From positions 1 to 6,889 of the forward strand of contig JAPUJL010000148.1 in the NCBI GenBank assembly GCA_027296185.1: a DNA stretch of 6,889 bases. Reading direction: 5' to 3'. This document shows, one piece after another, positions 1 to 5,695 of this stretch (positions are counted from its first letter, which is position 1; each line of letters opens with the position of its first letter). Source of the stretch: SAR324 cluster bacterium (lineage in GTDB: Bacteria; SAR324; JACQKK01). The position numbers and the translations under genes are program-made. Under the pieces are notes generated by a model. The model saw nothing but the letters and a program-made list of their open reading frames with translations, had not been told where the DNA came from and ran no database searches.

Positions 1-29
1 GACGGAGATCAGCCGAGGCGCTCTCATGA
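1..29 (+). CDS. 3' end of an upstream gene (possibly uppS), partial
   Basis: A reading frame entering from the left edge ends at the TGA at 27-29; its last visible residues read R-R-S-A-E-A-L-S. The stop shares bases with the cdsA start in the arrangement ATGA, which suggests translational coupling. Gene order alone suggests undecaprenyl diphosphate synthase (uppS), which commonly sits immediately before cdsA in this block. Eight residues are too few to confirm that, and the typical UppS C-terminal R-R-F-G pattern is not clearly visible. The frame is inferred from the overlap and the stop, not from homology. Confidence 0.45.
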
Positions 30-964
30 GTCAGCAGGACCCCCAAGAGTCCGCGGAGGCCACCGCCCAAGCTACTGGCACGAACGGTGCGAGCGGCGGA
101 GCGGCGGCGGGTGCCGCTCCGCAGTCCGGCGGGTGGCTGGCGAACCTGCGAAACCGGGCCTTGAGCGGCATTCCGGCGCTCGCGGTCGTGTTGGCGGTGA
201 TCGCGCTGGCGCCTTCGTTCGTCCTGTCGCTTGTGGTGACGGCAGCGGGTGCCGTGGGCATCGCGGAGTATCAGCGGCTGCTGCCGGAACCCCTGCGGCA
301 ACGGGTGCGGCTGGAATTGCTGGTGGGTGCCGCGGTGCTGATCGGGCTGGGCGGATTGGCACTGGGCTATCTGGGCATGGGGCTGGGGCTGTTCGTCACC
401 GTGGCAGCCGTCACCGCGGCCGTGTGGGTGCGGGAGCCGCATCCCTCCCAGGATGGGCTATCGGCGGCGGGCGCGGCAGCGTTCGGGCTCGTATTGATCC
501 CCTGGCTATTGACCCATGCCGCGCTCATACATGGCCTGCCCGGCGGCGCCGGGATGCTGGCGATGCTGGTGGTGGTGCTTTCCCTGAACGATATCTTCGC
601 CTACCTGATCGGCAGCCTGCTGGGCAGCCGGCCTCTGATGCCCACGGTCAGCCCCCACAAGACCGTCGAGGGTGCCATCGCGGGCTTGGTGGGCGGGGTC
701 GCGGGCGGATTCTTGACGTGGGTCTGGTTGCTCTCGTTTCCGAACGGACCGGGATTTTCCGAGGCTCTGGGGCTCGGCGCGGGTCTGGCGGTGGTGGGGC
801 AAATGGGAGATCTGGTGGAGTCCAAGCTGAAGCGGCTGGTGGACGTGCGGGAGTCGGGCACGTTCCTGCCCGGCCACGGCGGCCTGCTGGACCGGTTGGA
901 TTCCTATTTCTTTGCAGCCCCGGCGCTGTATTATTATATCGTATTGACCGATTCGTACTTCTAG
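26..964 (+). CDS. cdsA: Phosphatidate cytidylyltransferase (CDP-diacylglycerol synthase)
   Basis: This integral inner-membrane enzyme makes CDP-diacylglycerol from phosphatidic acid and CTP, the branch point for bacterial phospholipids. The 312-residue product has several hydrophobic segments (about 49-78, 97-134, 150-165, 176-198, 218-236, 293-307). Family motifs are N-D-I-F-A-Y (188-193), S-P-H-K-T-V-E-G (209-216), G-D-L-V-E-S-K-L-K-R (261-270) and P-G-H-G-G-L-L-D-R-L-D-S (282-293), the last two forming the C-terminal CDS signature. Within that signature the usual K-D pair is R275-E276, a conservative double change. Residues 1-36 are a hydrophilic Ala/Gly/Gln/Ser-rich extension not normal for CdsA, most likely a disordered cytoplasmic tail. 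The start at 26 is supported by GAGG at 15-18, seven bases upstream, and by the ATGA overlap with the preceding gene. dxr follows after 56 bases. The family call is firm; normal catalytic activity is presumed. Confidence 0.93.
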   Translation: MSQQDPQESAEATAQATGTNGASGGAAAGAAPQSGGWLANLRNRALSGIPALAVVLAVIALAPSFVLSLVVTAAGAVGIAEYQRLLPEPLRQRVRLELLVGAAVLIGLGGLALGYLGMGLGLFVTVAAVTAAVWVREPHPSQDGLSAAGAAAFGLVLIPWLLTHAALIHGLPGGAGMLAMLVVVLSLNDIFAYLIGSLLGSRPLMPTVSPHKTVEGAIAGLVGGVAGGFLTWVWLLSFPNGPGFSEALGLGAGLAVVGQMGDLVESKLKRLVDVRESGTFLPGHGGLLDRLDSYFFAAPALYYYIVLTDSYF

Positions 965-1020
965 TCCGGTTCCGCGGGGGGGTCCAGCGGCCGCTCCGGG
1001 TACCCAGCGAGATCGACCCC

Positions 1021-2214
1021 ATGGGCGCCAAGACTCTGACCATTCTCGGATCGACCGGGTCCATCGGCCGGAACACCCTAGACGTGGCCGGCCGGTTTCC
1101 CGACCGGTTCCAAGTGCACGCCCTGGCCGCGAACAACAACGTGGGCCTGCTGCGGGAGCAGATCGAAACCTACCGCCCCGCCGTGGCCGTCGCCTACGAC
1201 GAGGAGGCCGCCGAACGGCTGCGCGCGGAAAATCCCCGCGGCGGCGCCACGGCCATCCTGTCCGGCATGGAAGGGCTGCTGGAGGCCGCCGGCGATGCGC
1301 GGGTGGAGCAGGTGGTCTCCGGCATGGTGGGCGCGGTCGGTCTGCGGCCCACGTACGCCGCCATCGATGCGGGCAAACAGGTGGCCGTGGCCAACAAGGA
1401 GACCTTGGTGCTGGCCGGGGAACTCATGGTGCGCCGCGCCGGGGAGACGGGCAGCATGCTGCTCCCCATGGACAGCGAGCACAACGCCATCTTTCAGTGC
1501 CTGGCCGGGGATTCGGCTGGAGCGCTGGATCACATCGTGCTCACCGCATCGGGGGGGCCGTTCCGCGATTTGCCGCTGGAGCGGTTCCCGGAGATCACGC
1601 TCGAGCAGGCCCTGGATCATCCCAACTGGAAGATGGGGCCCAAGATCACCATCGATTCGGCCACCATGATGAACAAGGGCTTGGAAGTGATCGAGGCACA
1701 CTGGCTGTTCGGGTTGCCCCCGGAACGCATCCGGGTGCTCCTGCACCGGCAAAGCATCGTGCACTCCCTCGTGACCTTCGTCGACGGCTCGGTAATCGCC
1801 CAGCTGGGGCTGCCGGACATGCGCACCCCCATCTCATACTGCCTGGGCTATCCGGAGCGGTTGAGCCTGGAGCTGCCCCGATTGAACCTGGCCGAGGTGG
1901 GCCGGCTCGATTTCGAGGAGATCTCGCCCAAGAAATACGGCTGCCTGTTTCTGGCGCTGGACGCCCTGGAGCTGGGCGGCGGGGCGCCGGCCGCGCTCAA
2001 CGGCGCCAACGAGGAGGTGGTTGCGGCCTATCTGAACGGCGCGTTTCCCTTCCTCAATATCAGCGAAATGCTTCACCGGGTCATGGCGGGATTGAAGGCG
2101 GTCCTGGCCTCGAACGAGGCCCCGCCCTGCCTGGCCCGAATCGACACCGTCGACGACGCCCTTGCCGCGGACCGCTGGGGGCGGGAAGCGGCCCAGCGCC
2201 TCATCGCCAACTGA
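1021..2214 (+). CDS. dxr: 1-deoxy-D-xylulose 5-phosphate reductoisomerase
   Basis: This cytoplasmic enzyme rearranges and reduces 1-deoxy-D-xylulose 5-phosphate to 2-C-methyl-D-erythritol 4-phosphate with NADPH and a divalent metal, the committed MEP-pathway step. The product is 397 residues, normal for the family. The N-terminal Rossmann glycine motif is G-S-T-G-S-I-G (10-16). Metal ligands are D151 and E153 in D-S-E-H-N and E222 in N-K-G-L-E (218-222). The substrate and flexible-loop residues H200, W203 and M205 lie in H-P-N-W-K-M-G, with S177 in A-S-G-G-P-F. The conserved H-R-Q-S-I-V-H-S follows at 242-249. All expected catalytic residues are present, so the enzyme should be active and a fosmidomycin target. 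The frame stays open far upstream through cdsA, but family homology begins at the ATG at 1021, which has only a weak GAGA at 1009-1012. rseP starts 16 bases after the stop. Confidence 0.97.
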   Translation: MGAKTLTILGSTGSIGRNTLDVAGRFPDRFQVHALAANNNVGLLREQIETYRPAVAVAYDEEAAERLRAENPRGGATAILSGMEGLLEAAGDARVEQVVSGMVGAVGLRPTYAAIDAGKQVAVANKETLVLAGELMVRRAGETGSMLLPMDSEHNAIFQCLAGDSAGALDHIVLTASGGPFRDLPLERFPEITLEQALDHPNWKMGPKITIDSATMMNKGLEVIEAHWLFGLPPERIRVLLHRQSIVHSLVTFVDGSVIAQLGLPDMRTPISYCLGYPERLSLELPRLNLAEVGRLDFEEISPKKYGCLFLALDALELGGGAPAALNGANEEVVAAYLNGAFPFLNISEMLHRVMAGLKAVLASNEAPPCLARIDTVDDALAADRWGREAAQRLIAN

Positions 2215-2230
2215 CCATTTCCGGCAACTC

Positions 2231-3529
2231 ATGATCCTGACCATATTCTCCTTTATCGTCGTGTTGACCATTCTCGTGTTCGTCCACGAGATGGGGCACT
2301 ACCTCGCCGCCCGCCATGTGGGAGTGCGCGTCGATCAGTTCTCCATCGGCTTTCCGCCGCGCATGATCGGCAGGCGCTGGGGCGAAACGGAATATCTGAT
2401 CTCGTGGATTCCCCTGGGGGGCTACGTGCGGCTCTTCGGGCAGAACCTGGACGACGAGGACGCCTCCAATCCCCGCAACTACGCGTCCAAGTCCATCCTC
2501 CAGCGGTTCTACATCCTCGTCGCGGGACCGATGGCCAACCTGGTACTGGCGCTGCTGGTGATGCCGCTGGTCTATATCGTCGGCGTGGACACCCCGGGCT
2601 ACCGGCTGGAGCCCGCGCGCATCGCCACGGTCAGCGAGGGCTCCGCCGCCGCGAAGGCCGGTTTCGCGCCGGAGGACCGCATCGTCAGCTTCGGCGGCGA
2701 AGCCACCGCCACCTGGAACGACGTGTTCCGCCAGATCGAGTTCCGCGCCATCGAGGTGGGGACGGTCCCGGTCGTGGTCGAGCGGGCGGGCGGGCAAGTC
2801 GAGTTGGCCGTGCCCATGACGGCATTCGGCAGAACCGAGCCCTTCGGCTGGGGTCCCCACATCGAGCCGGTGGCGGGGCGGGTCTCCCCCGGGACCCCCG
2901 CGGAACGCTCGGGGATTCTGCCCGGCGACCGCATCCTGTCCGTGCAGGGGCAGCCCATCGGGCGCTGGGACGCCATCTCGCGGGAAATCCAGAAGCACCA
3001 GGGCGCCCCGGCGGCCTTCGCCATCGAACGGAACGGCGAGCGGCTGACCCTGGAAATCGCCGCGGAATTCAACGAGGAGGTCGAAACCTGGCTGATCGGC
3101 ATCTCCCCGGTCATGGAACGCGAACGCCACGGCCCCGTGGAGGCGTTCGCCAAGGGGACCCGCCGCTTGTTCGACATCACCCTGATGACGTTCGCCTTCC
3201 TGGGAAATCTCATCACCGGCCAGGGCTCCATGGATCAGATCGGCGGGCCGGTGAAGATCGGCGCCTTCATCGGCGAGGCTGCCCGCACCAGCGTCTCCAG
3301 CCTCGCCTTCCTCATGGCGGTGATCAGCCTGCAGCTGGGGATCTTCAACCTGCTCCCCATCCCCGCCCTGGACGGGGGCCACATCTTCTACTTCCTGCTG
3401 CCGGAGGCAGTGAAGGGCGCGCCTCTGCGGCCCAAGCTGCGCGCCCAGATTCAAACCGTGGGCTTCAGCCTGCTGATCCTGCTCATGGTGTTCGTCACGT
3501 ACAACGACATCCTGCAACTGCTCTCCTGA
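2231..3529 (+). CDS. rseP: RIP metalloprotease RseP (site-2 zinc protease, two PDZ domains)
   Basis: This polytopic inner-membrane zinc protease cuts transmembrane segments, classically anti-sigma-E (RseA/MucA-type) after a first periplasmic cut, and also signal-peptide remnants. The 432-residue product compares with about 450 in E. coli. The first membrane helix starts at residue 1 and carries H-E-M-G-H (19-23), with zinc ligands H19 and H23 and catalytic E20. The third zinc ligand is D381 in N-L-L-P-I-P-A-L-D-G-G (373-383). Two tandem PDZ domains lie at roughly 128-195 and 213-280, the two-PDZ gammaproteobacterial type. The I-P-L-G-G-Y-V segment (60-66) is the membrane-associated beta loop. 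Final helices are near 353-390 and 408-425. The ATG at 2231 is the only start that keeps the first helix intact without adding a hydrophilic leader; it has no clear Shine-Dalgarno sequence, so coupling to dxr termination 16 bases upstream is likely. No anti-sigma substrate gene is in the window. Confidence 0.96.
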   Translation: MILTIFSFIVVLTILVFVHEMGHYLAARHVGVRVDQFSIGFPPRMIGRRWGETEYLISWIPLGGYVRLFGQNLDDEDASNPRNYASKSILQRFYILVAGPMANLVLALLVMPLVYIVGVDTPGYRLEPARIATVSEGSAAAKAGFAPEDRIVSFGGEATATWNDVFRQIEFRAIEVGTVPVVVERAGGQVELAVPMTAFGRTEPFGWGPHIEPVAGRVSPGTPAERSGILPGDRILSVQGQPIGRWDAISREIQKHQGAPAAFAIERNGERLTLEIAAEFNEEVETWLIGISPVMERERHGPVEAFAKGTRRLFDITLMTFAFLGNLITGQGSMDQIGGPVKIGAFIGEAARTSVSSLAFLMAVISLQLGIFNLLPIPALDGGHIFYFLLPEAVKGAPLRPKLRAQIQTVGFSLLILLMVFVTYNDILQLLS

Positions 3530-3570
3530 CGGACTCGTCCCCCGCGCCGCCTCCCAGGAAGCAACGGCCC

Positions 3571-4305
3571 ATGAAGCAACGGCTGGACAAGCTGCTGGTG
3601 AGCCGGGGGCTGGTTTCCACGCGGGAGCGGGCGCAATCGCTGATCCTGGCGGGCAAGGTGAAGGTCGGGGGGAACCCGGCCTCCAAGGCCGGGAGCCAGG
3701 TGGCCGCGGACGCCGCCGTCGAGGTGGAGGGCGCCGAGCACCCCTACGTCAGCCGTGGCGGCGTCAAGCTCGAGGCGGCCCTGGGCGAGTTCGGACTGGA
3801 CCCCACGGGTTGGAGCGCCATGGATATCGGCGCCTCGACGGGTGGGTTCACCCACTGCCTGCTGCTCCACGGGGCGCGGCACGTCTACGCGGTGGATGTG
3901 GGTTATGGCCAACTGGCGTGGGAGCTGCGGCAGGATCCCCGCGTTACCGTCCTGGAGCGCACCAACATCCGGCATCTGGAACCGGACGTACTCGGGGAGC
4001 GGGTGGAGCTGTCCGTGATGGACGTCTCCTTCATATCGCTGCGCCTGGTGCTGCGGCAGGCGGTGCGCTTTCTGGCACCCGGCGGCCGGGTGCTGGCCCT
4101 GGTCAAACCCCAGTTCGAGGCCGGGCGGGAACAGGTGCGGCGGGGCGGGAAGGTCACCGATCCCCGGGTGCACGAGGAGGTGCTCGATGCGGTGGAGCGG
4201 GAGGGGACCGCCTTGGGCTTGTCGGCGTTGGGGCGCATGCCTTCGCCCATCCCCGGCAAGAAGAGCGGCAACCGGGAGTTTTTCCTGCTCTGGCGGTTGG
4301 GTTGA
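3571..4305 (+). CDS. tlyA: TlyA family rRNA (cytidine-2'-O)-methyltransferase
   Basis: TlyA adds 2'-O-methyl groups to ribosomal RNA cytidines (23S C1920, and in longer versions 16S C1409; E. coli numbering) and affects capreomycin sensitivity; the older name is hemolysin A. The 244-residue protein has an S4 RNA-binding domain at 1-60, opening M-K-Q-R-L-D-K-L-L-V-S-R-G-L, and an FtsJ/RrmJ-type Rossmann methyltransferase from about 60. The SAM motif is D-I-G-A-S-T-G-G-F-T (85-94). The catalytic K-D-K-E set is K66 (R-G-G-V-K-L), D151 (M-D-V-S-F), K179 (V-K-P-Q-F-E) and E236 (G-N-R-E-F-F). The chain ends just after that last motif and begins at the S4 domain, so it resembles the shorter TlyA type I, reported to modify only the 23S site; that is an inference from length. 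AGGAAG at 3556-3561, nine bases upstream, fixes the start. It lies 41 bases after rseP on the same strand, where bamA often sits. Confidence 0.93.
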   Translation: MKQRLDKLLVSRGLVSTRERAQSLILAGKVKVGGNPASKAGSQVAADAAVEVEGAEHPYVSRGGVKLEAALGEFGLDPTGWSAMDIGASTGGFTHCLLLHGARHVYAVDVGYGQLAWELRQDPRVTVLERTNIRHLEPDVLGERVELSVMDVSFISLRLVLRQAVRFLAPGGRVLALVKPQFEAGREQVRRGGKVTDPRVHEEVLDAVEREGTALGLSALGRMPSPIPGKKSGNREFFLLWRLG

Positions 4306-4314
4306 AGGGCCGGC

Positions 4315-4866
4315 TCAGAAATCCACCAGCAACGCATCCACGACTCTGGCGGCGAACAGCTCGATGGCGTCGTTGAGCCCCTCGTCGCGCACCGCAGGGG
4401 TCTCCAGGGTTCTCTCCGCGAAGTCGAGCCGGGAGCGCGCGGCAATGGGGCGGCCGCTGATGAGGAATCGGCCGCTGCTGACCTCCCACAGGGATAGCGA
4501 GCCGTTGAGGTTGTAGGTCAGTTGGCCCACGCTCGTGTTTTCCACGCTGCGGCGGCGGGAGACGCTGATCTCGGAAACCACGATCTGCAGCACCAGGTCC
4601 GTGCGCGACTTGGGCACCACGTGGATGCCGGCATCCCGGAACAGGAGTCGCCGCACCTCCCGCTGCAGGCGCACGTCCAGCTCGGCGGTGAACGTCGCGT
4701 TGCGGATGGTGTCCACCGCCAGCGTCCGGTGCTGGGCGGGCAGCCCCGGCGCATCCATGGAGTAGCCGCACGCGGATAGCCCGGCCGCCGCGAGGGCGAT
4801 CCCCAATACCCCGCACACACGCAGCTTGCCGCGGGGGCACCGTTGAATTTCCGGGAGCAACCACAT
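4315..4866 (-). CDS. lptE: LptE-family LPS-assembly lipoprotein
   Basis: LptE plugs the LptD beta-barrel and helps insert lipopolysaccharide into the outer membrane. Read from the ATG at 4866 the product is 183 residues. A basic N-terminus (R-C-P-R-G-K-L-R) and a hydrophobic stretch lead to the lipobox L-S-A-C-G-Y, with the lipidated cysteine at 33. C-G-Y directly after cleavage, a following strand L-A-V-D-T-I-R-N-A-T-F, a helix with conserved L-x-x-E-V-R-R, and a D-L-V-L-Q-I-V-V-S-E-I strand are the usual LptE pattern. An in-frame GTG at 4890 would add eight residues (191 total); neither start has a convincing ribosome site. The ATG gives a more normal signal-peptide length. The gene is monocistronic here, convergent with tlyA (9 bases between stops) and divergent from the HAD gene, instead of the common leuS-lptE-holA setting. 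LptE proteins diverge strongly, so another small outer-membrane lipoprotein family is possible. Confidence 0.75.
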   Translation of the reverse strand: MWLLPEIQRCPRGKLRVCGVLGIALAAAGLSACGYSMDAPGLPAQHRTLAVDTIRNATFTAELDVRLQREVRRLLFRDAGIHVVPKSRTDLVLQIVVSEISVSRRRSVENTSVGQLTYNLNGSLSLWEVSSGRFLISGRPIAARSRLDFAERTLETPAVRDEGLNDAIELFAARVVDALLVDF

Positions 4867-4871
4867 AGATT
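4843..4871 (+). promoter_or_regulatory. Candidate sigma-70 promoter for the HAD hydrolase gene
   Basis: TTGAAT at 4843-4848 (4 of 6 matches to TTGACA) and TAGATT at 4866-4871 (4 of 6 to TATAAT) are separated by exactly 17 bases. This would start transcription near 4878, giving a leader of about 30 bases before the ATG at 4908 and placing AGGAG (4893-4897) inside it. The elements lie inside the lptE signal-peptide region on the other strand. The match is by eye only, but it stands out in GC-rich sequence and is where a promoter is needed. Confidence 0.4.
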
Positions 4872-4907
4872 GGCGCGGTACGCGATTCACCGAGGAGCCG
4901 CCGGACC

Positions 4908-5648
4908 ATGAGCAGGCGATATGAGTTGATTCTCTTCGATTGTTTTAACACACTCTTTTCCCCGGTGGAGTCCCGTGTGCCGACCGTGATCGTGGACGGC
5001 AAGCCCACCCCGTCCACCGCCGGAGTGCTCCTGGAAGTGCTGCCCCCTCACGAACCGGAGCTGACCGCCGAGCAGGTGCACCGCGCCCACCGCGACGCCT
5101 GGCGCTGGGCCGAGAACCAGCGCGGCGAGGAGTGCCGCGAGGTTCCGGCCCTCAGCAGGTTCCGGCACATGCTGGAGTCCCTGGAGCTGCCCGATCCCGG
5201 AGACTCGGGGCTGGAGCGCATCCTGGCCACCCACATCGCGGCGGTGACCGCCTGCTACGAGCTGCCTGCGGCGCATCGGGCCTTGCTGGAGCGGTTGCGC
5301 CCCGAATACCGGCTCGCCATGCTGTCCAACTTCGATTACGGGCCGGGCGTGCGGAACCTGCTGAACCAGCACTCCATCGCCGGCTGGTTCAACCCGGTGG
5401 TGATTTCCGCCGAGTTGGGGTTCCGCAAGCCAGGGCGGAGGGCGTTCCAGCGCACACTGGCCCTGGCGGGCATTGCAGCAGAGGCCACCCTGTTCGTGGG
5501 CGATTCCCTGGCCGACGACGTGGCGGGGGCCCGGGCCGTCGGCCTGGACGTGGCGTGGCTCAACCCGAACGGTGGGGAGGCGCCGGCGGAAAACGGCCCA
5601 ACCTATACCATCGAACGGCTGGAGCAGATCGAATCCCTACTCTCCTGA
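4908..5648 (+). CDS. HAD superfamily hydrolase, haloacid dehalogenase-like (subfamily IA)
   Basis: HAD enzymes use an aspartate nucleophile to hydrolyse phosphoesters or, in some branches, carbon-halogen bonds; substrate unknown here. The 246-residue cytoplasmic protein has a Rossmann core with a helical cap inserted at about 20-120. Motif I is F-D-C-F-N-T-L-F (10-17) with nucleophile D11; position 13, normally the second aspartate used as general acid/base by phosphatases, is phenylalanine. Motif II is L-S-N-F-D (139-143, S140), motif III R-K-P-G (173-176, K174), motif IV G-D-S-L-A-D-D-V-A-G-A (198-208, D199 and D204). All but the second aspartate are intact. DxY or DxF in motif I is seen in haloacid dehalogenases, so it may not be a classic phosphatase. 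AGGAG at 4893-4897, ten bases upstream, sets the start. Codons about 5-18 are AT-rich, unlike the rest. The alpha/beta hydrolase gene follows after 47 bases. Confidence 0.88.
   Translation: MSRRYELILFDCFNTLFSPVESRVPTVIVDGKPTPSTAGVLLEVLPPHEPELTAEQVHRAHRDAWRWAENQRGEECREVPALSRFRHMLESLELPDPGDSGLERILATHIAAVTACYELPAAHRALLERLRPEYRLAMLSNFDYGPGVRNLLNQHSIAGWFNPVVISAELGFRKPGRRAFQRTLALAGIAAEATLFVGDSLADDVAGARAVGLDVAWLNPNGGEAPAENGPTYTIERLEQIESLLS
4919..4948 (-). promoter_or_regulatory. Weak candidate promoter for lptE inside the HAD gene start
   Basis: On the minus strand TTAAAA (plus 4943-4948) is followed 18 bases later by TCATAT (plus 4919-4924), in the only AT-rich patch near the lptE start. Matches to sigma-70 consensus are 4 of 6 and 3 of 6, so this is weak. 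It is listed because lptE has almost no intergenic space upstream and its promoter must overlap the divergent gene or lie within it. Confidence 0.2.
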
Positions 5649-5649
5649 G

Positions 5650-5680
5650 GCGCCCCGGAACCCGGCCGCGGCGCGTCTTT
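5650..5680 (+). terminator. Possible hairpin between the HAD and alpha/beta hydrolase genes
   Basis: GCGCC (5650-5654) can pair with GGCGC (5670-5674), and CCGG (5655-5658) with CCGG (5662-5665). This leaves an AAC loop and a four-base bulge, followed by GTCTTT. The structure is GC-rich, but the T-run is short and interrupted, so it could be a weak terminator, an attenuator or chance pairing in GC-rich DNA. A tandem TTTACC repeat (5678-5689) follows immediately. It matters because the next gene lacks a visible Shine-Dalgarno sequence. Confidence 0.22.
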
Positions 5681-5695
5681 ACCTTTACCGCAACC

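Noticed and set aside
133..1020. The dxr frame is open far upstream through cdsA, which could suggest a larger fusion protein
   Set aside because: The upstream part translates to Gly/Arg-rich sequence with no family similarity, it is the shifted frame of the real cdsA, and DXR homology starts at the ATG at 1021.
1078..1764. Antisense frame opposite dxr
   Set aside because: The composition is that of a GC shadow; DXR on the plus strand accounts for the DNA with all catalytic residues.
2201..3517. Long antisense frame (438 codons) opposite rseP
   Set aside because: Its product is His/Gly/Asp/Gln-rich with no motif. It mirrors rseP, which has complete catalytic motifs, and long stop-free antisense frames are common in high-GC genes.
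2404..3570. Plus-strand frame joined ahead of tlyA, reading through rseP
   Set aside because: It is the shifted frame of rseP, Arg/Pro/Gly-rich without motifs; tlyA begins at 3571 with its own AGGAAG site and family-typical start.
4296..4330. Possible bidirectional terminator between tlyA and lptE
   Set aside because: Only a short GCCGGC palindrome is present, with no stable stem and no T-run on either side.
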